From NCBI GenBank assembly GCA_035294855.1, contig DATGKD010000092.1:1-14041 (forward strand): a stretch of DNA of 14,041 bases, written 5' to 3'. The stretch is from DATGKD01 sp035294855. Lineage in GTDB: Bacteria; Actinomycetota; Acidimicrobiia; Acidimicrobiales; UBA8190. The position numbers were made by a program, and so were the translations under genes. The notes beneath the pieces are model-generated. The model worked only from the letters and a program-made list of their open reading frames with translations. It was not told where the DNA came from and searched no databases. Shown piece after piece: positions 6,350 through 13,477 of the stretch (position 1 is its first letter; every line of letters begins with the position of its first letter).

Positions 6350-7728
6350 GGAGTCATGCCCGGAGACGGGGCCAGTCGGGCCCGGACCAGGCGGGCGAGT
6401 CGGGCTTCGGGCTCGTCGAGGTGCTGCTGTCGCTCACGGTGCTGCTGACCGTCCTCGTGGCGAGCGCCTACCTCGTCGACAACATCATGCAGCAGGCCGC
6501 GACCAACCGGGCCAAGGTGGCGGCGACCGAACTGGCGGAGACGTGGCTCGAGAAGATGTCGAGCGCCAGCCTGCCCACCCTGCAGGCCGACATCGCCCGT
6601 GACGTCCTTTTGACGCCGACCCCGGTCACGGTCGGCGGGATCCCCTTTTCGGTGTGGTCCCACCTGGAGTGGGCCGACACCGGGACCTCGCCCAGCCTGT
6701 GCACATCCGGCAACCCCCCGCAGGTGATCCGGGCGACGATGACCGTCAAGTGGCCGATCGGCCAGCAGCTCGGCGAGACCTCGATCATCAACCCGCCGTA
6801 CGGCGCGGTCGTGCCCGGCGACGGGTTCCTGTCGGTGCAGATCCAGGGCGCGTCCGCCCCCCTCCCCCCGGCGGACACCGCCAACCTGGTCAACGTGGCG
6901 GTGAACGTCACACCCCAAGGTGGCAGTGCGACGACGTACAACCCCGACCAGTACGGGTGCGTCTACCTCGAGGAGCCGCTCGGCACATACAGCGTCAGCC
7001 TGGCGAGCCCCGCCGGGGGCCCGACCTTCATCGACTGGCAGGAACAGCTCACCCCGAGCCAGCCGTCGGTCAGCGTCGTGACGGCCGGGCTCCCGGCGTT
7101 CGTGCCGGCGTTCCACTTCGACGAGGCCGGCACGATCAACTTCGGCCCCGCAGGCGGCACCCCGATCGCCACGGGGATGCCCATCTCGATCAGCAACGGC
7201 GGCAACCTCCAGCCGTCGGGGACGAAGGTCGTCGTGGCCGCCGGCAGCGGAACGACGTCCGCGCAGCTGTTCCCGTACACCTCCGCGTACTCGGTCTGGT
7301 ACGGCGACTGCACCACCGTGGCGGGGACCACGAAGGAGGAGCCGTCGTCCCCGGCCACCGTCACGATGACCGCCCGGGGGACGCAGAACGTCGCGATCAC
7401 CGGCCTGTACACGCTGTCGCTGTCGGTGTCGCGATCGGGTGGGGCGTTCTCGGCCCCTCCGACCGCGACGGCGACGGTCAACGACTCTGCGGCGCCGGGT
7501 GACGGCTGCCCGGCGAGCGAACCGCCGTACGGCTTGTTCGCGTTTGCGGGTTCGGGGTCGACGTACACGGACCAGACCGCCGTCCTGGCCCAGAATTACA
7601 CCGTCAAGGTCACCGACCCCACCAACAGCAGCGTGACGTCGGTGACCATGCAGGTCGCCGCCAACGGCGTGACCTACAACGGCACGACGTACCCGTACGG
7701 CACGCCGGTCCCGGTGACGGTGTCATGA
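6313..7728 (+). CDS. PilV-like prepilin with a long beta-rich ectodomain
   Basis: A 471-residue protein. A 31-residue basic leader ends in a type III (prepilin peptidase) site, ESG|FGLVEVLLSLTV: cleavage after Gly31, Phe at +1, Glu at +5, then a hydrophobic helix to about residue 56. After a helical stalk the rest is Ser/Thr/Gly-rich and probably beta-sandwich. Residues about 191-275 resemble a prealbumin-like (carboxypeptidase-regulatory) fold: NVAVNVTPQGG, YGCVYLEEPLGTYSVSLASP. At least two more such modules seem to follow (about 276-375 and 376-471). Paired cysteines in the ectodomain could form disulfides. It likely caps or primes a type IV pilus or pseudopilus. The only in-frame start that includes the signal is the GTG at 6313. 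It is the first gene of a three-gene operon; its stop overlaps the next start (ATGA at 7725). Confidence 0.78.
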   Translation: MGTGGHACDDAWRSHARRRGQSGPDQAGESGFGLVEVLLSLTVLLTVLVASAYLVDNIMQQAATNRAKVAATELAETWLEKMSSASLPTLQADIARDVLLTPTPVTVGGIPFSVWSHLEWADTGTSPSLCTSGNPPQVIRATMTVKWPIGQQLGETSIINPPYGAVVPGDGFLSVQIQGASAPLPPADTANLVNVAVNVTPQGGSATTYNPDQYGCVYLEEPLGTYSVSLASPAGGPTFIDWQEQLTPSQPSVSVVTAGLPAFVPAFHFDEAGTINFGPAGGTPIATGMPISISNGGNLQPSGTKVVVAAGSGTTSAQLFPYTSAYSVWYGDCTTVAGTTKEEPSSPATVTMTARGTQNVAITGLYTLSLSVSRSGGAFSAPPTATATVNDSAAPGDGCPASEPPYGLFAFAGSGSTYTDQTAVLAQNYTVKVTDPTNSSVTSVTMQVAANGVTYNGTTYPYGTPVPVTVS

Positions 7729-8612
7729 GGCCTCATCGGTCCAGGCGGGACGACGCAGGGCTCACGCTCGTCGAAACGGCAGTGACCTGCGCGGTGATCG
7801 CCGTCGTCCTCGCCGCGGCCGTCCCGACCGTGTCGGTGTTCTTCCGAGAGAGCACCACCGTTCAGAACACCTACGCCGCGGTCGACCAGCTCGTCCTGGC
7901 ATCCGAGGTGATCAGCCGGTACGTCCACGAAGCGATTGCGCCGTCGCCCGGCGGCGCGCCGTTCGCCTCGGCCACCGGCAACGCCGCCACCTTCTACGCC
8001 AACACCGGCAGCGCCACCGGGCCGCAGGAGGTGGTGGCCCAGGTCGTGACGGTCGGCTCCCAGCGGTCGTTCAAGCTCGACCTCGTGAACGCGGGCTCCG
8101 GGAGCTGCCCCCCGTGCACGTACACCGGCGCTCCTCGGTCCTTCGTGCTGATCAACTACCTGACCAACGGCACCGCCGCCAACCCGCTCTTCAGCTACAC
8201 GATCCAAGGTGGGGGCACGTGCCCGGCGTTCCCGACGGGCTCGGGCGCGACGACCCTCAGCGCCGTCCTGACCAACGGGCACAACTACAGCTCGTTGAGC
8301 GTGGCGCCGCTGCCGTCGGCGGTGGCCACCGGCGACACCTTGATCATCGGATCAGGCGCCACCACGCAGACGGTCACGGCATCGGCTGGCGCGGCCCAGA
8401 ACGCCACCTCGATCCCCGTGACGAGCTTCACCGCCAACTCCACCTACGGGTCGGGGACCGCCGTGCAGGACCAGTGCGTGGCCGGCCTCGTCGGCCAGAT
8501 CACCGCGGTGTCCATGGCGCTGCAGGCGACCAAGCAACCCGGTGGCCAGCCGACGGGCTACCAGTCGCTCGCGTACCTGTACTCGCCCAACTACAACGCC
8601 ACGGTCGGGTGA
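7725..8612 (+). CDS. PilW-like prepilin (minor pilin)
   Basis: A 295-residue protein with a short basic leader and a prepilin site DDAG|LTLVETAVTC: cleavage after Gly12, Leu at +1, Glu17 at +5. A hydrophobic helix runs to about residue 36. The following segment, FFRESTTVQNTYAAVDQLVLASEVISRYVHEAI, resembles the alpha1-C helix of PilW/GspJ-type minor pilins. The C-terminal region is Gly/Ser/Thr-rich with several cysteines (SCPPCT, GGTCPAF, QDQCVAG) that may form disulfides outside the cell. The start overlaps the stop of the upstream gene as ATGA, showing translational coupling. It probably assembles with the flanking products at the pilus tip. The family is assigned from the N-terminus and context; the ectodomain is not recognised. 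Confidence 0.75.
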   Translation: MRPHRSRRDDAGLTLVETAVTCAVIAVVLAAAVPTVSVFFRESTTVQNTYAAVDQLVLASEVISRYVHEAIAPSPGGAPFASATGNAATFYANTGSATGPQEVVAQVVTVGSQRSFKLDLVNAGSGSCPPCTYTGAPRSFVLINYLTNGTAANPLFSYTIQGGGTCPAFPTGSGATTLSAVLTNGHNYSSLSVAPLPSAVATGDTLIIGSGATTQTVTASAGAAQNATSIPVTSFTANSTYGSGTAVQDQCVAGLVGQITAVSMALQATKQPGGQPTGYQSLAYLYSPNYNATVG

Positions 8613-8617
8613 GTTCC

Positions 8618-10417
8618 ATGACCCTCCTCCGCACCCGCGCCCGAACCCCGAACTGCGGACCACGACATCTCGCAGCGCGCCGTCGCACCCAGGACGAGGC
8701 GGGCCAGACGATGCCGCTCATCCTCGGCATCGTCCTCCTCCTGACGCTCGGGACCACCCTGCTCGTGCAGAACACCTTCCAGCAGTTCCCGATCGTCACG
8801 AAGGACGTCATCCAGCACGAGGCGTACCGCGCCATGGTGGCGGGCGTCGACGAGTACCTCTACAAGATCAACGCCAACCCCAACTACGCGGCCTGCACGA
8901 CCAACTTCTACAACGGCTCGGGCACGTTCCTCGGGTCGGGACTGAGCGGGTCGGCGAGCATCTGCAGCGGGCTCGCCTTCGGGTCGTGGATCCAGGTGCC
9001 GGGCAGCGGCTCGTCCAACGGGCCCCCGGCGTGGTTCCTGCTCAGCAACCCGAGCATCAACACCTCGACCGGCAACCTGTCGATCAACGTCGTGGGTTTC
9101 GCCGGCTACCCCAACACGTTCAACTACCAGACCGCCGTCATCACGCTCCAGCCGCTGAACAGCTTCCTCTTGAACGTCCTGTGGATCAACTACAACCAGA
9201 TCGACCCTCCCGTCGTGTCGCAGTACTTCGGCGTGCCCACGCCGACGTGCCCGTACTACTGGCAGAACGGCGACAACCTCGGCAACAACTGTCGGAACGT
9301 CGACTTCATCTCCGCCGACTCCTTGACCGGGAACCTGTACGTCAACGACACCATCTGGGTGTGCGGGAGCCCCACGTTCAAGACCGTGCAGACCGCGGAC
9401 ACGCAACAGGCGTACGTGCAGGACTGCTCCGGGCACCCGAGCTCGACCTCGTGGACCAACCCGGTGCCGATCGAGCCGATTCCCACGGACAATTCGGGAC
9501 TGGCCACCCAGGCGGCGGCCAACGGGTGCCTCTACGAGGGCCCCACCACCATCACGCTCACGGGCACGACGATGAAGGTCACGAGCCCCGACACGCCGAC
9601 CGGCAAACCTGCCGGCGCACCCGGTGGCTCGCTCTCGAACGACGCGCTCAACAACGCGGCCAACACCGCCAACGTGTGCATGCCCTCGTCGTCGGGGGGC
9701 TCGGTCACCCTGCCCGCCGACGGCGTCGTCTACGTGGAGAACTGCCCCAACTCCGCGCAGTGCAACTCGACCAACTACAACCCCATGGCCGGGGAGGGCG
9801 AGACAGGCGTCGGGGGGCCGACGGTCGGCGACGCCATCGTCCAGGGCTCCTACTCCTCGCCGCTCACCATCGGCGCGGCCAACAACATCATCATCGACGG
9901 CAACCTGTGCACGACCGACACGGTGTCCGGCAGCCCCTCCAGCTGCCCGACCGGTCCGGCCGCACCGTCGACCGACGTCCTCGGGCTGGTGGCGCTCAAT
10001 TACATCGAGATCAACCATCCGGTCGACGGCAACGGCAACAACGTGAGCACCTGCCCGGCCGGCCTCGGCAACGGGTCACCATCGTGCGACCTGCAGAACC
10101 CGATCGTCGACGCCGTCAGCCTGACGCTCAACCACTCGTTCATCGTGAACAACTACAACACGGGCAATCCGCTCGGCACTCTGACCATGAACGGCACGAT
10201 CGACGAAGATTGGCGGGGCCCCGTCGGCACGTCGTCGGGCGGGTCGATCCAGACCGGCTACGCCAAGAACTACCAGTACGACGCGCGACTCAAGTACCTG
10301 TCGCCGCCCTACTACCTGAACCCGGGGACCTCGCAGTGGGGGTTCGCGTCGTTCACCGTCGCGGCCGGCCAGTGCAAGATGCCCACCGGGCAGACCTGCC
10401 CAGTGGGGTACCCCTGA
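8618..10417 (+). CDS. PilX-like pilus-assembly protein with a large Asn/Gly/Ser-rich ectodomain
   Basis: A 599-residue protein. After a basic leader, DEAGQTMPLILGIVLLLTL begins a single transmembrane helix (about 29-50). This is the PilX/TadE-like N-terminus rather than the classical GFTLIE site, so it may be anchored without prepilin processing. The ectodomain is rich in Asn, Gly, Ser and Thr, with several possible cysteine pairs (TCPYYW, NNCRN, VWVCGS, QDCSGH). The C-terminal part has DVLGLVALNYIEINHP and YDARLKYLSPPYYLNP. I associate these blocks with large PilX-type proteins in actinobacterial pilus operons, from memory only. The ATG at 8618 is five bases after the upstream stop, with GGGTGAG just before it. 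It is the last gene of the operon. A role as pilus-tip subunit or adhesin is likely; the ligand is unknown. Confidence 0.72.
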   Translation: MTLLRTRARTPNCGPRHLAARRRTQDEAGQTMPLILGIVLLLTLGTTLLVQNTFQQFPIVTKDVIQHEAYRAMVAGVDEYLYKINANPNYAACTTNFYNGSGTFLGSGLSGSASICSGLAFGSWIQVPGSGSSNGPPAWFLLSNPSINTSTGNLSINVVGFAGYPNTFNYQTAVITLQPLNSFLLNVLWINYNQIDPPVVSQYFGVPTPTCPYYWQNGDNLGNNCRNVDFISADSLTGNLYVNDTIWVCGSPTFKTVQTADTQQAYVQDCSGHPSSTSWTNPVPIEPIPTDNSGLATQAAANGCLYEGPTTITLTGTTMKVTSPDTPTGKPAGAPGGSLSNDALNNAANTANVCMPSSSGGSVTLPADGVVYVENCPNSAQCNSTNYNPMAGEGETGVGGPTVGDAIVQGSYSSPLTIGAANNIIIDGNLCTTDTVSGSPSSCPTGPAAPSTDVLGLVALNYIEINHPVDGNGNNVSTCPAGLGNGSPSCDLQNPIVDAVSLTLNHSFIVNNYNTGNPLGTLTMNGTIDEDWRGPVGTSSGGSIQTGYAKNYQYDARLKYLSPPYYLNPGTSQWGFASFTVAAGQCKMPTGQTCPVGYP

Positions 10418-10430
10418 GCTCCCGATCCCC

Positions 10431-10450
10431 GGGCGCCGCCGGCGGAGCCC
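10431..10450. terminator. Near-perfect 20-bp palindrome between convergent genes
   Basis: GGGCGCCGCC (10431-10440) pairs with GGCGGAGCCC (10441-10450), with one mismatched pair. It fills most of the 33 bases between the stop of the PilX-like gene and the stop of the minus-strand oxidoreductase at 10451. The position suggests a shared bidirectional transcription stop. No T-run exists on either side, so it would be a non-canonical GC hairpin. It has almost no loop, which argues for caution. Confidence 0.4.
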
Positions 10451-11581
10451 TCAGGCCTTGCCGACCTGCGCTTCGCGCTGGCGCGTGGTGGAGTGCACGG
10501 GGTCCTTGTCGAACTGCGGTAGCACGTGCTTGCCGAACGTGGCGACGGCCTCCTCGCACACCTCGATCGGCATCGACGACGACAACATGCCGAAGCTGAC
10601 CTGGTCGGCGCCCGTGTCGGCGAAACGCCGGATGGTGTTCGCCACCTCGTCGGGGTCGCCCACGGCGATGAGCCCGTCCCCGATGTTCTTTTCGATCTGC
10701 TCGGGCGTCTGGTCGGGGATGAGCGCGGGCCACTCGGGGATGCCCGGTGGACGGGGGAACGTGTCGAGGTAACGGAACACGAGGCTCAGGTGGTAGCCGA
10801 TGTCGACGTTCCCGAAGAGCTGGCGAGCACGACCGCCGTCCTCGAGGCAGAGCATCTGCGTCGTGATCATGACGTTGTTGTTGACGTAATCGCCCACCGG
10901 CTCGGCGTTCTCGATCTCCTTCTTGTACTTCTCGATCAGCGCCGCGAACCCTTCGGGCTTGCCGAAGGCGAAGCACAGCACCCCGAGGCCCTGACGGGCG
11001 GCGAGCTCGAAGGTCCCGGGGCTGCCGGCGGCGACCCACAGCGGCGGATGGGGGTTCGTGTAGGGCTTGGGGAGCACGTTGCGCGTCGGCATCGAGAAGA
11101 ACTTGCCGTCGTAGGAGTACTCCGTCTCCTTCCACATCCGGACGATCTGCGGCAGCGTCTCGGCCACCATCTCCCGGGTGAGCTCCTGGTCCTCGATGCC
11201 GAAGCCCCGCTGCTCGGTCGTGGACGAGCCCCGCCCGGTGCCGAACTCGAACCGGCCCTCGGACAGGTGGTCCAACATGGCCACTCGCTCGGCGATCCGG
11301 GCGGGGTGGTTGGCGGGCGGCGTCAGGTTGAAGATGCCCGAGCCGAGGTGGATGTTGGAGGTCTGGGCAGCCGCGAACGCCATGAAGGACTCGCTGGCCG
11401 ACAGGTGGGAGTAGTCGGTGAGGAAGTGGTGCTCCGACGACCAGGAGTACTTGAAGCCGGCGGCGTCAGCCGCCCGGATGTAGGCGAGCTCGTCCATGAT
11501 CCGGTCGTGCTCGGCGGCCGCCCCGTGCGCCGCCCGGTACTGCGGGGCCAAACAGACGGCGTTGAAGATCCCGAACTCCAT
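10451..11581 (-). CDS. LLM-class (luciferase-like) flavin or F420-dependent oxidoreductase
   Basis: A 376-residue TIM-barrel protein of the bacterial luciferase-like family. Marks include MEFGIFN at the first strand, YSWSSEHHFL with the EHH pair, LGSGIFNLTPPANHPARIAERVAMLDHLSEGRFEFGTGRGS, NPHPPLWVAAGSP, and a late VGDPDEVANTIRRFADTGADQV block. These are standard for LLM enzymes. Members use reduced FMN or F420 to oxidise or reduce organic substrates; which cofactor applies cannot be told here. The ATG at 11581 has AAGGAG seven bases upstream (11589-11594, minus strand), and reading further upstream gives no homologous sequence. It diverges from the FadD17-like gene, with an exact KstR-type operator between them. 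Participation in steroid or lipid catabolism is therefore a reasonable inference. Confidence 0.85.
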   Translation of the reverse strand: MEFGIFNAVCLAPQYRAAHGAAAEHDRIMDELAYIRAADAAGFKYSWSSEHHFLTDYSHLSASESFMAFAAAQTSNIHLGSGIFNLTPPANHPARIAERVAMLDHLSEGRFEFGTGRGSSTTEQRGFGIEDQELTREMVAETLPQIVRMWKETEYSYDGKFFSMPTRNVLPKPYTNPHPPLWVAAGSPGTFELAARQGLGVLCFAFGKPEGFAALIEKYKKEIENAEPVGDYVNNNVMITTQMLCLEDGGRARQLFGNVDIGYHLSLVFRYLDTFPRPPGIPEWPALIPDQTPEQIEKNIGDGLIAVGDPDEVANTIRRFADTGADQVSFGMLSSSMPIEVCEEAVATFGKHVLPQFDKDPVHSTTRQREAQVGKA

Positions 11582-11607
11582 GGCGAAGCTCCTTCCACTC
11601 GTGCGGG

Positions 11608-11636
11608 ACGGTACCAGCTTGCCCCCGAAAATGCAA
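11608..11636 (-). promoter_or_regulatory. Promoter of the LLM oxidoreductase gene
   Basis: On the minus strand a -35-like TTGCAT (11631-11636) is separated by 17 bases from a -10-like TACCGT (11608-11613). Transcription would start near 11601, giving a leader of about 20 bases containing the AAGGAG ribosome site. The -35 overlaps the KstR-type operator at 11632-11645, so an occupied operator would block this promoter. Confidence 0.5.
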
Positions 11637-11645
11637 CGTGTTCCA
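11632..11645. promoter_or_regulatory. Exact match to the KstR operator pattern, between the LLM and FadD17-like genes
   Basis: TGCAACGTGTTCCA satisfies all eight fixed bases of the published KstR pattern TnnAACnnGTTnnA. It lies in the 129-base divergent region between the LLM gene (start 11581) and the FadD17-like gene (start 11711), over the -35 box of the former. Because the fixed bases are mostly A/T in very GC-rich DNA, an accidental exact match just here is improbable. In mycobacteria KstR represses cholesterol catabolism genes including fadD17 and fadD19. The motif is seen; the regulator is inferred. Confidence 0.6.
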
Positions 11646-11652
11646 ATATTGG
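11643..11652. repeat. CCAATATTGG palindrome next to the KstR-type site
   Basis: A perfect 10-bp palindrome in the AT-richest part of the divergent region, overlapping the last three bases of the KstR-type motif. It could be a second operator half or part of the FadD17-side promoter (CAATAT as a poor -10). I see no strong -35/-10 pair for the plus strand. Confidence 0.35.
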
Positions 11653-11710
11653 CGGCGGTCGCCCTGCGCCCGCGAAGTAGCCACTGACCTGCACCGATCC
11701 CCCGGAGACC

Positions 11711-13447
11711 ATGGACGACCTCGACACCTTGACCGTCGCCGCCCTTCTGGCGGCCCGATCCCGCGACGACCGGCCGGGGCTGGTGGCCGGCGACCGCACC
11801 TGGACCTGGGCCGAGGTCGTGGACGCCGGCCGGCGTCGGGCCGAGCTGCTGCGCCGTCAGCGCGCCCCCGGGCCGTGGCACGTCGCCACCCTGCTGCCGA
11901 ACGTCCCGGAGCACGCCCTGTGGCTGGGGGCGGCGGCGCTGGCCGGCGCGGTCGTGGTGGGCGGCAACCCCACGCACCGCGGCCCTGACCTCGCCCGCGA
12001 CCTGGCCCACACCGAGACCCAGCTGCTCGTCACCGACGCCGCCGGGCTCGCACTGGTCGACGGACTGGACCTCGGCCCGGCGCTCGGGACGGCCTCGGCG
12101 GAGAACCCGCGGGTGGTCGTGGTGGACGACGCCGACGCCCCCCTCGACGCGGTTCTCGGTGGATCCTCCTCGGTCGAGGCTCGGGCGGGCGCAGACCATG
12201 ACGACGTCGAAGGAGCTGACGGGGCCGCCCGTGTCGAGCCCGACCGTCTCGGCTACCTGCTCTTCACGTCGGGAACTTCCGGAGCGCCGAAGGCGTGCCG
12301 CTGCACGCAGGGCCGCATGGCGCGGATCGGCGCCATCGTGGCCCAGATGTTCGAGCTCGGGCCGGACGACGTCTGCTACCTCGCCATGCCGTTGTTCCAC
12401 TCGAACGCGCTGATGGCGGGATGGGCGCCGGCTGTGGCCGCCGGGGCCACGGTGGCGCTGCCCACGGGGGGAAGGTTCTCGGCGTCGGGCTTCCTTGCCG
12501 ACGTCCGGCGCCACGGCGTGACCTACTTCAACTACGTCGGCAAGCCGCTGTCGTACATCCTGGCCACGCCCGAACAGCCCGACGACGCCGACAACTCGCT
12601 CGTGCGCGTGTTCGGCAACGAGGGCGCTGAGGCCGACGTCAAGCGGTTCGCGGCGCGTTTTGGTTGCGTGGTCACCGACAGCTACGGGTCCACCGAGGGG
12701 GGCGCCACCGTGCAGCGCACACCCGACACCCCGACCGGCGCGTTGGGCCGGGCACCCGAGGGCACGATGGTCGTGGACCCCGAGACGGGAGACGAGTGCC
12801 CGCGCGCCCGCTTCGACGACACCGGCCGGTTGGTCAACGCCGAAGAGGCGGTCGGCGAACTGGTCTCCATGGGCGGAGCCGCCGGGTTCGAAGGGTACTG
12901 GCGGAACGACGAGGCCGAGCAGGCTCGGCTGCGCAACGGCTGGTATTGGACCGGCGACCTCGCCTACCGCGACGACGACGGGTTCTTCTACTTCGCGGGG
13001 CGGGCCGACGACTGGCTGCGCGTCGACGGCGAGAACTTCGCCGCGGCTCCCGTGGCCCGCATCCTCGAGCGGCACCCGGACGTGGTGCTGGCCGTGGTGT
13101 ACGCGGTCCCCGATGCGACGGTGGGCGACCAGGTGATGGCCTCCCTGCAGCTGCGCCCGGGAGCGGCCTTCGATCCGCAGGAGTTCGCCTCCTTCCTGGC
13201 CGCCCAGCCCGACCTGGGGACGAAATGGGCACCGCGGTTCGTGCGCGTGTGCGACGAGCTGCCCGTCACGGCCACGTCCAAAGTGCTGGTCCGGGTCCTG
13301 CGGGTGGAGCGGTGGAACTCCGCTGATCCCGTGTGGTGGCGGTCAGGGCGAAAGGCGGACGCGCCCTACCGCCCGCTCACCCCGGACGACGCGGCGGAAC
13401 TCGAACAGGCCGTCTCGGACGGGGAGCCGCCGCCCCGATCTGGATAG
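11711..13447 (+). CDS. fadD17: FadD17-like steroid side-chain acyl-CoA synthetase
   Basis: A 578-residue adenylate-forming ligase. The P-loop is TSGTSGAPK at 186-194 and is followed by the A4-region stretch CYLAMPLFHSNALMAGWA. Further marks are NYVGKPLSYILATPEQPDDADN, the A5 motif YGSTEGG, GFEGYWRNDEAE, the hinge GRADDWLRVDGENF, and a C-terminal ATSKVL Lys. From memory it matches mycobacterial FadD17 nearly block for block, notably FSASGFLADVRRHG, FGNEGAEADVKRFAARFG and VGDQVMASL. FadD17 activates C5 side-chain steroid acids (24-oates) after FadD19 has acted on C8 chains. It is longer than the roughly 500-residue mycobacterial protein; the extra sequence includes an acidic, low-complexity insert at about 140-180 and a charged C-terminal tail. 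The ATG at 11711 has GGAG at 11704-11707, a short spacing. It is separated from the FadD19-like gene by about 7 kb. Confidence 0.85.
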   Translation: MDDLDTLTVAALLAARSRDDRPGLVAGDRTWTWAEVVDAGRRRAELLRRQRAPGPWHVATLLPNVPEHALWLGAAALAGAVVVGGNPTHRGPDLARDLAHTETQLLVTDAAGLALVDGLDLGPALGTASAENPRVVVVDDADAPLDAVLGGSSSVEARAGADHDDVEGADGAARVEPDRLGYLLFTSGTSGAPKACRCTQGRMARIGAIVAQMFELGPDDVCYLAMPLFHSNALMAGWAPAVAAGATVALPTGGRFSASGFLADVRRHGVTYFNYVGKPLSYILATPEQPDDADNSLVRVFGNEGAEADVKRFAARFGCVVTDSYGSTEGGATVQRTPDTPTGALGRAPEGTMVVDPETGDECPRARFDDTGRLVNAEEAVGELVSMGGAAGFEGYWRNDEAEQARLRNGWYWTGDLAYRDDDGFFYFAGRADDWLRVDGENFAAAPVARILERHPDVVLAVVYAVPDATVGDQVMASLQLRPGAAFDPQEFASFLAAQPDLGTKWAPRFVRVCDELPVTATSKVLVRVLRVERWNSADPVWWRSGRKADAPYRPLTPDDAAELEQAVSDGEPPPRSG

Positions 13448-13462
13448 CGTCCCGGCTGCCTG

Positions 13463-13468
13463 TACCGT
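13463..13468 (+). promoter_or_regulatory. Putative -10 box (TACCGT) for a leaderless DoxX transcript
   Basis: TACCGT lies nine bases before the ATG at 13478 and is identical to the -10 proposed for the LLM gene. No Shine-Dalgarno sequence precedes the ATG. The base pattern at -35 (CTGGAT, 13440-13445, 17-base spacer) is poor and overlaps the end of the FadD17-like gene. Confidence 0.4.
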
Positions 13469-13477
13469 GATTCGGTC

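Noticed and set aside
9110..9123. Another 7-of-8 KstR-like match (core AACACGTT)
   Set aside because: It lies in the middle of the PilX-like coding sequence with no promoter or gene start nearby, and the bases are explained by Asn-Thr-Phe codons. It shows that 7-of-8 matches can arise by chance, so the site at 2813 rests on its position as well.
8591..10018. 475-codon open frame on the minus strand opposite the PilX-like gene
   Set aside because: Composition is Arg/Val/Gly/His-rich with no hydrophobic core pattern, typical of an antisense shadow in GC-rich coding DNA. The plus-strand gene has clear signals.
11582..13075. Minus-strand extension that would make the LLM protein 874 residues long
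   Set aside because: The added part is antisense to the FadD17-like gene. The internal ATG at 11581 has an AAGGAG ribosome site and matches the LLM family N-terminus.
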